Source of the DNA: Cyrtodaria siliqua | Lineage: Eukaryota; Mollusca; Bivalvia; Adapedonta; Hiatellidae | Direction: 5' to 3' | Length of the DNA: 64,000 bases | NCBI GenBank assembly: GCA_037043455.1 | Contig: JAWPHD010010319.1 | Location: 30,940-94,939 of the forward strand | In this document: positions 44,801 through 53,170 of the stretch, piece after piece | Numbering within the stretch: position 1 is the first letter of the stretch | Layout: each line of letters begins with the position of its first letter | Program-made: the position numbers and the translations under genes | The notes under the pieces: generated by a model | What the model saw: only the letters and a program-made list of their open reading frames with translations | Databases searched by the model: none | Told to the model about the DNA's origin: nothing

Positions 44801-47800
44801 GCTAAAACTGAAGGCCCTATCGTGTTAATGAGGCCAAATTATAGCATATTTCAGATAATCAAGGGCCATAACTCCTGTGTAAATAGTCCAATATGGCTGG
44901 TTTTGGAACTCGTCCGAGCTTTCATTGATATCAACAATCTGGTAAAGTTTGAAAAAGATCGGATGAAAAATGAAGGCCCTATCACGTTAACGAGGCAAAA
45001 TATAGCAATTTTAACTAAATCAAGGATCACAACTCCAGTGTTACTGGTCCAAACTGGCTGGTTTTCTAATTCCTCCAAGCTTTCATTGATATCAACATTC
45101 TTGTAAAGTTTGAAAAAGATTGGATGCCCTATCATGTTAACGAGGCCAAATTATAGCATATTTCAGAAAATCAAAGGCCACGACTCCGGTGTAAATGGTC
45201 CAATCTGGCTGGTTAATGAACTCGTCCGAGCTTTTATTGATATCAACAACCTTGCAAAGTTTGAAAAAAGATTGGATGGAAAATGAAGGCCCTATCGTGT
45301 TAAAGAGGCCAAATTATAGCATATTTCAGAAAATCAAGGGCCATAACTCCGGTGTAAATGGTCCGATTTGGCTGGTTTTCGAACTCGTTCAATCTTTGAT
45401 TGATATCAACAATCTTGTAAAGTTTGAAAAAGATTGGATGCCCTATCATGTTAACGAGGCCAAATTATAGCATATTTCAGAAAATCAAAGGCCATGACTC
45501 CGGTGTAAATGGTTCAATCTGGCTGGTTTTCGAACTCGTCCAAACTTTCATTGACATCAAGAATCTGGTAAAGTTTGAAAAAGTTTGGATGAAAAATGAA
45601 GGCCAAATCGCGTTAACGAGCCAAAATATAGAAATTCTAACTAAATCAAGGGTGTTACTGGTCCAATCTGGCTGGTTTTCGAACTCATCCGAGCTTTCAT
45701 TGATATCAACAATCTGGTAAAGTTTGAAAACGTTTGGATGAAAAATGAAGGCCAAATCGCGTTAACGAGCCAAAATATAGCAATTCTAACTAAATCAAGG
45801 GTGTTACTGGTCCAATCTGGCTGGTTTTCGAACTCGTCCGAGCTTTCATTGATATCAACAATATGGTAAAGTTTGTAAAGATCGGATGAAAAATGAAGGC
45901 CTTATCGTGTTAACGAGGCAAAAGCTAACGGACGACTCGCCATCCCATAAGCTGCGGCCAGTAGAGCTAGAAATCGGATAAAAAAATGAAGGCCCTAACG
46001 TGTTAACAAGTCCAAATTATAGCATATTTCAGAAAATCAAGGGCCATAACTCCGGTGTAAATGGTCCGATCAACAATCTGTTAGAGTTTGGTAAAGATCG
46101 GATGAAAAATACAGGCCCTAGAGTGTCGACAAAACAAAAATAAGCAGTTTTCGTTAATTCAGGGGCAATAACTCCGATGTTACTGGTCCGATCTTGCTCA
46201 TTTTTGAACTCGTCCGAGCTTTTATCGATATTTACAATCTGGTGAAGTTTGGTAAAGATTGGATGAAAAATGAAGATGTTAACACATTTTTCAATAATTC
46301 AAAAAATGAAGGTGCTGGTGTTGACATCTAAACGTTAACATATTTTTCATTAACTCAAGGGCCATAACTTCGGTGTTACTGGCCCGATCTGGATGGTTTT
46401 CTAACTTGACCCAGCTTTCATCAATATCTACAATCTGGCAAAGCTTGTTAAAGATAGAATGCAAAATGGAGGCGCTAGAATGATGACAAGTCAAAATATT
46501 TATCTAGAGGTAAATGGAACGGTTATCAAATAGTAAAGGTATGTCATTGTGACCTTTTGATATGAACAATTTGTACTATTCTGGTGAATGGTACTTTAAA
46601 AACATACAAAAGTTAACAGCAGCAAGTTGAAAACCAGCATTTGAAGACCCTTGGGTTGCATATTTCTAAAATACAGAGCTACTGGTACCTTAATTCCCAG
46701 TGATTCGCCGGCTATGACCTTAACTGTGACCCCGTCTTTAGTAACCTTTGGTATGTCTTTGTCAAGAAGCTCCTGGTAGGCTGGTTCCACCATTTTGTTC
46801 TTTTTTGCCAGGTTTACCCACAATTGTATACCGTGGCCCATCTCTTCTCCCTCTGGCATCTCACAGTGAACTATACCCCTGCCCGCTGTCATCCACTTTA
46901 GGGAAATATAGCGGGAAAAGTATTTATGATTAATGATTTATCAATTTGATTGATAACTAGTGGTTGAAATCTAAAAACAGATTCATTGAGAACATTTTCT
47001 AAAAGTAGTTGTAGTGTTTGTGAAACACCCTATGCCCCCTACTGATGTATTTGAGCAACAGTGGTTTATTTACCTGCAAGCCACGATTCAAATACTCATA
47101 TTTTTCTATTTTCACTCACTGTTATCGTTATGTTCTTCAATAGACAGACTCGAACATTTTTTTAATTTTGATGGAAAATGACTCAATAGGATAAAACACT
47201 GGAGCAAGGCCATAAACATCTATAATTTTTACCTGCAAATCTCCAGCATTGATGACACCTTTATGTCCACAGAAGTCTTCATGACGGAATGACCCACTTA
47301 GCATGTAGGTTACCTGGTCAAAAGGAAATTCAAAAATGAATTACACAAAATATAAATCTGAAAGAAAACGAAAGGCCAAAGAGGGCCTGCAGGGTTCTCA
47401 ACAGACGCATCGGCATGGAAATTCAATTTGACCCAATTCTGACGCCGCTAATTAACCACCTGTGCGTTTTTATGACGCGCGTATATTTGCTTCCAAGCAT
47501 CATTCTAATACCTATTTTCGCCCAAATATCAAAACAATGAGCACGCGCTGCATAAGAGTGATTGACACCTTGCCTGACGACCTTGATCACCTCTTAACCA
47601 ATCATATTTGCTCATCTCAATCTCCGAAACTGCCTGTTGGGGATGCCCTGTCTAACTCTCAGACTCCGAAGAAGCAGAAAATAAGTGACAATTCAGAAAA
47701 GGAAAATAAATCGCCTAAGGCCATTAGAAATTTTAAGTTAGAGTGGAAAAATGAATTTCCGCGAGTTGAAAACATTGAGATTAAAGATTGTACTGTACTA

Positions 47801-50800
47801 GAGAATTATATTTTGAAATAAATAAAATGAGATTTCTTGAGAATTAAACATACAAAAACGATACCCTGCCCTTTGTTTTCTTGCTTAAATGTTCCAACCA
47901 TACAACTGGTGCAGAGCTTGTGTTATAATAACACCAATAACTTATAATATTAACATATATGCACCCCAATTTATTACACATCCTTACATAACTTTGAATC
48001 TTTGACATAATGACACATTATTGTAAAATGGAATAGTAATTTTTTGAGTTCAAAAGCATATCCTTGCACACCTTTCTTGGCAATAAAATATTTACAGAAT
48101 TCACTAAAAAATTAAAGTTATTAAAGGATGTTTTATAAAATAGCGCTTCGATTTGTTTGATTTATTTTTTACTTTTGACAATTCAATTTTGACCCTTGGA
48201 AATTTTGAGTCAAGGGTCATATGACTCTTCACTTTTGGAGTCTATTGAGAACCCTGGCCTGTATCGCCCTAAAGGCTGTACTCATTTGGTGGAATTCAAG
48301 TGAAAAGCTTTACAAAAGAGGGCCCTGAATCGCTCACCTTTTAAAGTGTTGAGGTTCAGTAAGTGTATATATTTTTATAGTGTGGGAATCTCAATGGTTT
48401 CCAAGTTAACCCAGGGGTGGGGATGTTATGACCTAGGGGATATTTCCCCAGGGGTGTGGGACTGACCTGGGTTTAACATAGCTATATGTGTAAAAATTTA
48501 CCAAAACAGCAGAGAAATATGTATAAGAATTGACCAAAACAACGTAAAAAAAAAAAAATGGGCATGGGGGGAAGCGGGGCGGGGAGCCCATGCCCCAACA
48601 TGGGTGAAGTATGAAAAAAATACATAATGATATAAGAAATCCCAACCAAAATTATAGATATATACAACAGCTTACACGTAAACCTTGATCTGCCTTCATT
48701 GCACATGTTATGGGCCATCACAATGTGGGTTCCATGGGAGCCCAGAATTTGCAGAAGACAAAAATATTTATGCAACCCTTTACAACATACTATAAGGAAC
48801 TCAATTCCCAAATTTAGTTGAGCTAAGGACAAGAAATGTAAGAGATATAGACCTGTAAACACAGCTTACACCCGAATTTGATGTGAAATAGACACATTTT
48901 AAGGGCTATCAGAATTTGGGTTCCATCGGAGCCCATGGGTTACAGGAACCAAAATTGCTTATGCAGCCCATAAGATAATGCTATAAGAAAGCCCATAGCC
49001 AAATTTTGTGCTAGGGTAAGAAATGTAAGAGACATAGACTTATAAACACAGCTTATACGCAAACCTTGATGTGGGACGCCGACGCCGGGGACCGGGTGAT
49101 TACATAAGCTCTCTTATTCTTCAAATAGTCGAGCTAAAAAGCCCTGCATGATCAAAATGCCATTAGATTATTTCAAAGGAAAGATTGCCCTTTTTGTGTT
49201 GGGGCAAGACTTTTTTCCACAAAATGGGGAAGAGGCCCAGGCCTGTTCCTTTTGGGGAAAAACACATGCTTATTTCTCATTTTGGGATATATGTAACAGG
49301 GGTGGATCCAGGATTTCAGCTTAGGGGGTGCGTAAGATTTTGGTCAATTTTCGGGTCCATTTCTAGTCTCATAAAATGTTGCAGTAGTGCATTGATAGGG
49401 TAAAAAAGTCTGTTTTCAAAGAAAATGATTTAACAATGTGTTAATTAAACCACTCATTAGCCATTATGCGCCGAGCGAGAGAAGCGAGCGATAAAATTCT
49501 TTATACTGAGGACATGCATCAAAATTGTTTGATATTTTATCTACAGTAACATGGACATACTTGTATGATCCGGAATTTTTAGGGAGGGCGCGCGCTGGGT
49601 GCGCCCACCCCTGGATCCGCTAGTGTGTAGTGTGCAAGGTTTCATCAATTAAGTAAATATGACAATACTATGCTTTATTTATATTTTCATCCATTATTTA
49701 TTATAATTACTGACTTTTCAGTCAAAACCGACCTAACGGATGAAAAAAAACATTGCAGAATTAATGCTTCTGAGAGACTGCTGCTTTCTGATTGGGAAAA
49801 ATTTCTGCCACAGTTGGGAACAAACAGTGAAGTTTCAACTGGGAAAATCCAAAAAGCCTCTATTAAATAAGGTACAAAAGCTCTATGGGGTCATCCTTTT
49901 GTTGATTGGTATTACCATTGTGTAATTATTTTCTTCTTTTTTTTGCAGCGATGGTTACCATGATCTTCAGAGGCTTTGCGTACAAAGATCTCATGCTTGT
50001 GTACCAGGCCTGCCAAATCTCCTGACAAAATCCGGGTTCTGATTTTTGTTTGCTCACCGGCTCTCCAGATATTTTTTTTTAATGATTTTAGCAGGTTTTG
50101 CACCCTTTATCAGCTATTCATGCATATTGGCCCTGTCACACTCAATGTTAGTCACCAATGCAAAGGAGAGTAGTTGCAAGTGTCAAATCAAATCATAACA
50201 ACATGTGCAATGGCAGCAATATATCACTGGCTTCTTTAATTGGTCAACCGAATTGAAATAGCAATTTTTAAGAGCTAGCAACTCCTTCTAAATGGTGGTA
50301 TCACTATAACAGCTGTTGCCTTGCAGCAAGATGATTATAATTTTTTTAAGAATTTTAAAGATTTTGTATTGCATTTAGCAAGCATCTGTGTAAAATAGTA
50401 TGTGCACTGTCATGAAAAACAGTTGTGGTACACTGGCATGAAATAATATACAATTATGGACTTTTCAGCTGTTATACATGATGTGATATGCACCAAAAAA
50501 ATCATTATTGACCGAGGCGATAGCCGAGGTCAATAATGATTTTTTGGTACATATCAACATCATGTATAACAGCTGAAAAGTCCATAACTGTTTTATTATA
50601 TAACCCTCAATTTGAATTTGACAGTTTATAACAATTAAACAATAGATTTTTTCAATAATATCACATCTCGGGACAGTTTTATAAAACTGGTCAATATCAG
50701 AAAAAAACAGGTCAATATCGCTAGATATTTTTTCTAAAAAATTACTTTTTAGCCAATGAAAACGCGTCTATTTATAGGTTATATAATAACAGTTGTGGTA

Positions 50801-51457
50801 CACTGGCATGAAATAACAGTTGGCTTGCGATACAAATTAAACCAAGACTTTCTAAAAAAAAAAGTACCAAAAAAAATACTTTTATGCATGCATGCTGAAG
50901 TATGCTAATCTATTATTCTCTATAACTATCAAACAGTATTAATTGCTATTAAATGTTCTTTGCATGCTTTAAATCTTAAATTTTAAAAATGTCAGAAGTT
51001 TGTGTTTAAAGGTTCTGGCAGGCCTGGTGTACCAGGTTTTATTGCATGTGTTTTTTTTTAAAAAAACATTATACTTCATAAATATACGGCAAATTACTGA
51101 TTATAGCAAAAAGATGGCTAATCCGAGCCTTCTCTGACCTTACCAACCTTTTTTACGATTTTGATATTTCATCTGGCTGTGTAAAAAGCCACACAAAAAA
51201 AGGCTTCTAGGGTCAGAGAAGGCTCAGATTAAAATATGGCATTTTATTCCTTTATAAAGTAAGGTAATAATTACGGTCTCAAAGCCCCTGTGTGGATGGT
51301 CAGGAAATCCTGCAGGTTTCTTCACTTTAAACTCGTCCAACAGGAGAAACGGATCAAGATTCTTGAGTTCCCGACCACCGATGCTCCGCCTCACTCTGGC
51401 CCCCACGCCCTCATCCTGCTCCTTATTGGCAACAATCTTCTCTATACCCCTCGACAT
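32711..51457 (-). CDS. PIR: pirin gene (7 exons, alternative last exons)
   Basis: Pirin is an iron-binding bicupin protein of the nucleus. It acts as a redox-sensitive transcription co-regulator, and the mammalian protein also has quercetinase activity. The exons join as 51457-51275, 47313-47233, 46895-46689, 40308-40179, 37362-37280, 35340-35274, then 33611-33496 or 32826-32711. With either last exon the product is 288 residues, against about 290 in mammals. All junctions have GT/AG and keep frame. The four iron ligands are present: His54 and His56 (DHPHRGFET), and His98 and Glu100 (GRGIVHCEMP). The last two exons encode rival C-termini, and only one can be used per transcript. The introns are filled with minisatellites and nested transposons. 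I chose the ATG at 51457 because MSRGIEKIV begins where pirins usually begin. Confidence 0.93.
32827..33495 (-). other. spacer between alternative pirin last exons
   Basis: Would be intron if exon 7b is used and 3'-flanking sequence if 7a is used. A short minus-strand frame at 32947-33165 has no resemblance to pirin. No repeat is recognised. Confidence 0.6.
33496..33611 (-). CDS. PIR: pirin terminal exon 7a
   Basis: 116 bp, acceptor TTGCAG|GACCC in phase 1. It encodes PFVMNEQKEIQEAMMDY, then NGFEKARNWESSAGNP and TAA. It fits the pirin C-terminal helix region (GPFVMN...NGFE.A..W). It is the nearer of two candidate last exons. Confidence 0.92.
33612..34408 (-). other. pirin intron 6, distal part
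   Basis: Contains two degenerate copies of a dispersed block (GGGCAATAACTC, then TTGAAA) near 33725-33900. No exon-like sequence is recognised. Confidence 0.5.
34409..34792 (+). mobile_element. dispersed element with GACCTT repeats
   Basis: Two units of about 160 bp each contain ACCTTTGACCTCTAAGTGTG followed by ACCTTGACCTT. The ends carry an inverted repeat (TGCCCCCGAA on the left near 34411, TTCGGGGGCA on the right near 34768), and the right end runs into A's. This family is familiar from bivalve genomes. It lies in pirin intron 6. TGACCTTTGACCT at 34429-34441 is a perfect direct repeat of the nuclear-receptor half-site with one-base spacing. Confidence 0.72.
34950..35060 (+). mobile_element. 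SINE body fragment
   Basis: TGGTGGAGGCAGACCACCCA, then GAACCAGTACTGTACACCTC, as in 52985-53170 and 26575-26790. The tRNA-like head is missing. It lies about 210 bp downstream of pirin exon 6 in the gene's direction. Confidence 0.7.
35274..35340 (-). CDS. PIR: pirin exon 6
   Basis: 67 bp, acceptor TTTCAG|GGTAAG, donor CATG|GTGAGT (phase 1). It encodes GKELCHFVLIAGQPLNEPVV, then QHG, matching the pirin C-terminal core at the expected length. It is short and lies antisense to a spurious plus-strand open frame, so it is easily missed. Confidence 0.92.
35458..35560 (+). mobile_element. tRNA-like SINE head
   Basis: GCGCTGTGGTCTAGTGGAAG contains a box A-like TGGTCTAGTGG. A box B-like GGTTCGATGAC follows about 45 bp later. 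Acceptor-stem pairing is not convincing, so this is a SINE head or tRNA relic rather than a tRNA gene. Confidence 0.6.
36046..36250. repeat. 22-bp minisatellite, 9 copies
   Basis: The unit is CTCTACATAAAAGGTCCGATTT, with every third or fourth copy reading CTCAACATAA. It lies inside the Helentron-like element. Confidence 0.94.
36268..36905 (+). mobile_element. nested dispersed element (GACATGACCTATATTT family)
   Basis: The left AACAAGAAGGCCAGAGCCTG holds a small hairpin (AGGC-CAGA-GCCT). About three core units follow, with TGCACATGACGTTAGATGT, GACTGGACATGACCTATATT and GTAGGTCACAG. It interrupts the core of the surrounding element and shares its core family with 24986-25440. The right boundary is uncertain. 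Confidence 0.6.
37280..37362 (-). CDS. PIR: pirin exon 5
   Basis: 83 bp completing the split Gly, acceptor CTGCAG|GTTCAG, donor AGT|GTAAGC. It encodes SDDKAKQGPAHHTLVLGPGN, then SLQVKNS. A Helentron-like element ends about 10 bp inside the following intron. The 38-bp minisatellite begins about 170 bp upstream of the acceptor. Confidence 0.92.
37525..39850. repeat. 38-bp minisatellite, about 60 copies
   Basis: The unit is GAAGGTCAGAGAGGGGAGCT plus AGAAGCAGTGCTATCACT. Variants AGATACAGTGATATCACT and GGTAGCTAGA alternate in runs, and 3-4 bp shortened units occur after 39040. The period is not a multiple of three. It lies entirely in pirin intron 4. Confidence 0.95.
40179..40308 (-). CDS. PIR: pirin exon 4
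   Basis: 130 bp, acceptor TTTCAG|TCG, donor G|GTACAG (phase 1). It encodes SPVVTRTPTMYLDFKL, then VPEGWNGFVYVLAGTALFG of the C-terminal cupin. The 52-bp minisatellite lies about 150 bp upstream of its acceptor. Confidence 0.93.
40455..41660. repeat. 52-bp minisatellite, about 23 copies
   Basis: The unit is ACAGTTTACATACTATGGGA, TGTCCCAATACAAAGGTTTA, CCCATCATCACT. Most copies are identical. The few variants (ACGTTTTACATAC, AAATGTTTTACCC) sit at both edges. All three plus frames are open for over 1 kb only because the unit lacks stops and 52 shifts frame each copy. It is in pirin intron 3. Confidence 0.95.
41661..41957. other. unique spacer in pirin intron 3
   Basis: No gene or element recognised. 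Confidence 0.4.
41958..42918 (+). mobile_element. Helentron-like element
   Basis: The left end AAAACAAGAGGCCCAAGAGG, then GCCTATGGACGCTCTACTGG, has the AGGCCC-AAGA-GGGCCT hairpin. Two kinds of core follow: CCGGAACACG units (42000-42280), then units of about 180 bp with CTAATCCGATCTGG. The right end is ATAGCTCTGCTGGCC without the second hairpin arm. Confidence 0.72.
42919..45975 (+). mobile_element. Helentron-like core array, interrupted
   Basis: Core units of about 180 bp (GGCTGGTTTTCGAACTCGTC, TTTCATTGATATCAACAATC, GAAGGCCCTATCGTGTTAAC) run on both sides of the 43289-44807 element. They end in TAACGGACGACTCGCCATCC, then CATAAGCTGCGGCCAGTAGA and GCTAG near 45970. The core is disrupted at GGAT|AAACAAG...CTAAAA|CTGAAGG, so the inner element is a younger insertion. 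Confidence 0.72.
43289..44807 (+). mobile_element. Helentron-like element, GAGGTCAATGACCT family, nested
   Basis: The left end AAACAAG is followed by the hairpin AGGTCA-A-TGACCT (43297-43309) and the box GGAGCTCTACTGATAG. About five core units of 290 bp follow (GGCCATCTTGAATTTCCGGC, CAGAGGAGTAGTCGCTACAA), then GGACGGACAGACGGACG. The end is a hairpin, AGCTCTGCTGATC-TCT-GATCAGTAGAGCT, at 44775-44803, then AAAA. Both ends are fixed by the surrounding interrupted core. Confidence 0.8.
45976..46505 (+). repeat. degenerate Helentron-like core units
   Basis: Three more units of the TCCGATCTGGATGGTTTTCT type, with deletions and no recognisable termini, ending about 180 bp before pirin exon 3. Confidence 0.65.
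46689..46895 (-). CDS. PIR: pirin exon 3
   Basis: 69 codons, phase 0 (acceptor AAAG|TGGATG, donor AAG|GTACCA). It starts WMTAGRG and carries the third and fourth iron ligands (His98, Glu100), then GIQLWVNLAKKNKMVEP and KDGVTVKVIAGESLGIK, which leads into the C-terminal cupin. Confidence 0.94.
47233..47313 (-). CDS. PIR: pirin exon 2
   Basis: 27 codons, phase 0 at both ends (acceptor CAG|GTAACC, donor CAG|GTAAAA). It encodes VTYMLSGSF, then the conserved HEDFCGHKG and NAGDLQ. One residue shorter than the mammalian exon. Confidence 0.93.
47390..48256 (+). mobile_element. hAT-like TIR element with a small ORF
   Basis: TIRs are CAGGGTTCTCAACAGAC on the left and GTCTATTGAGAACCCTG on the right (16 of 17). 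GCCTG flanks both sides (47385-47389 and 48257-48261). CAGGG at the tip is typical of hAT elements, though their usual duplication is 8 bp. The outer sequences rejoin as a Helentron-like left end (AGAGGGCCTG|TATCGCCC), so this 867-bp element landed in another element. It lies in pirin intron 1. Confidence 0.75.
47537..47821 (+). CDS. 94-residue ORF in hAT-like element
   Basis: Starts ATG AGC ACG and ends at TAA (47819-47821). The middle is Ser/Lys-rich with a basic stretch (TPKKQKI, then EKENKSPK) that could be a nuclear signal. The end reads FKLEWKNEFPRVENIEIKDC, which resembles the start of the N-terminal zinc-finger region of some hAT-related transposases (F..EW...FPW...). No catalytic region is present in the element. 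Most likely this is the surviving 5' part of a transposase gene in a deletion derivative. A chance ORF is possible. Confidence 0.45.
   Translation: MSTRCIRVIDTLPDDLDHLLTNHICSSQSPKLPVGDALSNSQTPKKQKISDNSEKENKSPKAIRNFKLEWKNEFPRVENIEIKDCTVLENYILK
48262..49140 (+). mobile_element. Helentron-like element, TCGCTCACC family
   Basis: The left motif ACAAAAGAGGGCCCTGAATC, then GCTCACC, begins near 48312. Two core units of about 165 bp around 48655-49060 share ACAGCTTACACGTAAACCTTG and GGGTTCCATSGGAGCCCA-type sequence. The right end is GACGCCGACGCCGGGGACCG, then ACATAAGCTC and AGTCGAGCTAAAAA near 49140. Non-coding. Confidence 0.65.
49297..49622. mobile_element. MITE with GGATCCAGG ends
   Basis: The left CAGGGGTGGATCCAGGATTT and the right CCACCCCTGGATCCGCTAGTG form short imperfect TIRs around GGATCCAG. 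This end type is common among hAT MITEs of invertebrates. The interior has no ORF. GCGCCGAGCGAGAGAAGCGA near 49476 is a local imperfect hairpin. Confidence 0.6.
49623..50418. other. pirin intron 1, no gene seen
   Basis: AT-rich sequence with short open frames only. No element ends are recognised. Confidence 0.45.
50419..50816. mobile_element. palindromic element P1 with GA-mismatch tip
   Basis: A near-perfect palindrome, 50451-50590 (arms of about 63 bp, four differences), ends in the tip CC-GA-GGC-GATA-GCC-GA-GG (50512-50529). Directly after it comes a 200-bp module bounded by TTATTATATAACC and GGTTATATAATAA, with two AGGTCAATAT/TGGTCAATAT boxes and a CCAATGAAA box. The insert is flanked by a perfect 28-bp direct repeat (50419-50446 and 50789-50816). 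Non-coding. It is in pirin intron 1, about 460 bp from exon 1. Confidence 0.8.
51113..51236. repeat. inverted repeat beside pirin exon 1
   Basis: AATCCGAGCCTTCTCTGACC at 51119-51138 pairs with GGTCAGAGAAGGCTCAGATT near 51210-51229. The loop holds a second small hairpin (TGTGTGGC...GCCACACA type). It lies within 50 bp of the exon 1 donor. Confidence 0.75.
51275..51457 (-). CDS. PIR: pirin exon 1 (coding part)
   Basis: 61 codons from MSRGIEK to GFET, ending at donor C|GTAATT. It encodes the N-terminal cupin start (EGVGARVRRSIG, LDPFLLLDEF) and the first two iron ligands in HPH. The frame stays open upstream to a TAA near 51639 without an ATG. It contains a hydrophobic run and two cysteines (CTADTC), so a longer N-terminus from another upstream exon is possible. 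Confidence 0.93.
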
Positions 51458-51659
51458 GAGTTCTGCAGGCACGTATATACCCGTATGCGCCGAGTCCGTA
51501 GGTTCTGGACAGGTGTCAGCAGTGCAGAATTCTTCTGGCACGTCTATAGTCACAGACAGTATGCAGGAATGTAGTAGAATGATGAGGTATACAACACCTA
51601 CACACCTCCTGCCCCTGGAGTATATTGAACTATATTAACCAAGCAGATCTACTCACGAA

Positions 51660-51667
51660 TTTATAAA
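51660..51667 (-). promoter_or_regulatory. possible TATA box upstream of pirin
   Basis: TTTATAAATT on the minus strand, about 200 bp upstream of the exon 1 ATG. It is compatible with a core promoter, but nothing else confirms it. Confidence 0.3.
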
Positions 51668-52434
51668 GGAGGCTCGGATTAAAGAATTTAATACCGCTTT
51701 TATTTTTTCAATTTAAATCCAGTGCACTGATCTCCTTTCAGATATTAAAGTAGATCTATACTGAGTATACTTATTAATATTATTAATAGTAGTAAACTGC
51801 ACAGCTGAGTGAGTTGCTTTGACGTACTATGTGCCAAGTTATGTTCTAATTTGTGACTGTATTGTCTATGGAGTCGTATATAAAAGTAGGATCATACAAG
51901 AAATGTTCACCAGTTTTTACAGATTGACCGTTTTGTCATAGCAAGTTAATTCGACATTTATGTTTAATAAACCTTACACTTACATTTTTTACCAATCCAT
52001 TTGATCAGATGTGTTGGTGATTCATTCCCAGCAATTTTGTTGTTTACATTACATCTTAAGGTTACGGGTGAAAGCCGTACCGTACCATATGATGGTGTAC
52101 CGGAAGTAAATCAAATCCCATTGAGGTATTATACCACTAATTATTTTCCCCATAGACACCAATGTTAAAGTGTCACATATTAAATGATTTGCTGCAGATT
52201 CGACTCCTGTATGGATAATGCAGCAGTGTAATGTTCATATAGAAAACTAATTTTCCACTTGAAAAATCACCAGAAAAGGTGGGGTCACAAGACATGCAAG
52301 AACATTCTTGTTTGTTTACTAAACAGGTAACCGGTACAGCTGTTTTCATTGATTGAGCATAAAGTCGACATTTCGAAAATGTTCATCAGTGATCCAGTAA
52401 AACCTATTACTTTTTATTATAGGAACTACATTCG
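51668..52434. other. upstream flank of pirin, no gene seen
   Basis: Non-repetitive sequence presumed to include pirin 5' flank. Short frames only. Confidence 0.45.
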
Positions 52435-52612
52435 ACTACACCTCGGAGGCTTACATGCAATTAGTGGTGGTAAACCTATAAGAGAAGAAAACGTGTTCAG
52501 ATGTTTCTTCTACACCTCGGAGGTTTACATGTCACCTAGGAGGACATACACCTAGGAGGTTTACATGTCACCTCGGAGGTTTACATGTAATTAGTGGTGG
52601 TAAACCTTCACA
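52435..52612. repeat. CACCTCGGAGGTTTACATGT short repeats
   Basis: Five copies of a 20-bp motif with the dyad ACCTCGGAGGT (one variant CACCTAGGAGG) are spaced irregularly. Two carry the downstream block AATTAGTGGTGGTAAACCT. Confidence 0.8.
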
Positions 52613-52984
52613 AAAAGTAGTGCAGAATGCCCATCTTATCTTCAGTCTTGGTGTGGTTAAATCGGGTTTTCGCTAGAAGCAAGTTAAATGTTTCAGAAAT
52701 AAATGAAAACATTCAATACGTACCAGCCCTGTGTCTTTCATCACTCATGTGCTTCACAGTAACTTAATCCATAGTTTACCTAGGACTACTTTTACAGTTC
52801 CACCAGATTGGTCTAGCTCCTATATAATAAATGGAAACTATCAGTGAAGCACGTGCTCTGGTTAAAACCATTTGGAAATTATCGTAACTTATAGTGATTA
52901 CCTTTAGCATGGACACAAATGTATGTAGGTATATGCCTTTATACGTAAGCTTTTGTTTGGTTGTTACGTCATTTTCAACACATG
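52613..52984. other. spacer, no gene seen
   Basis: No recognisable coding, RNA or repeat structure. Confidence 0.4.
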
Positions 52985-53170
52985 TAAGGTTATATATGAC
53001 GGTCGATTTTTTGTGGTGGAGGCAGACCACCCACTTTTGCTGGTTAGAACCAGTACTATACACCTCCCGTCACCGTAAGAATCGACACTTCCTCACTTAA
53101 AAGTCGAGCTCCCAGTGGGATTCTAACTCACAGCGGTGAGAGGTGAACGTTTACAACTCAACGTCGTTAA
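52985..53170 (-). mobile_element. tRNA-derived SINE (GGTAGAACCAGTAC family)
   Basis: Shares TGTGGTGGAGGCAGACCACC, GAACCAGTACTATACACCTC and AAGAATCGACACTTCCTCAC with the 26.6-kb copy. The tRNA-like head is degraded, with GGATTCTAACTC where the complement of box B should be. Confidence 0.72.

Noticed and set aside
47462..47536. Upstream part of the 47462-47821 frame
   Set aside because: It opens at GTG, and the first ATG is at 47537.
51458..51553. Pirin start at 51553
   Set aside because: The first codon there is GTG. ATG at 51457 gives a protein of normal length, so the upstream part is reported only as a possible extension.
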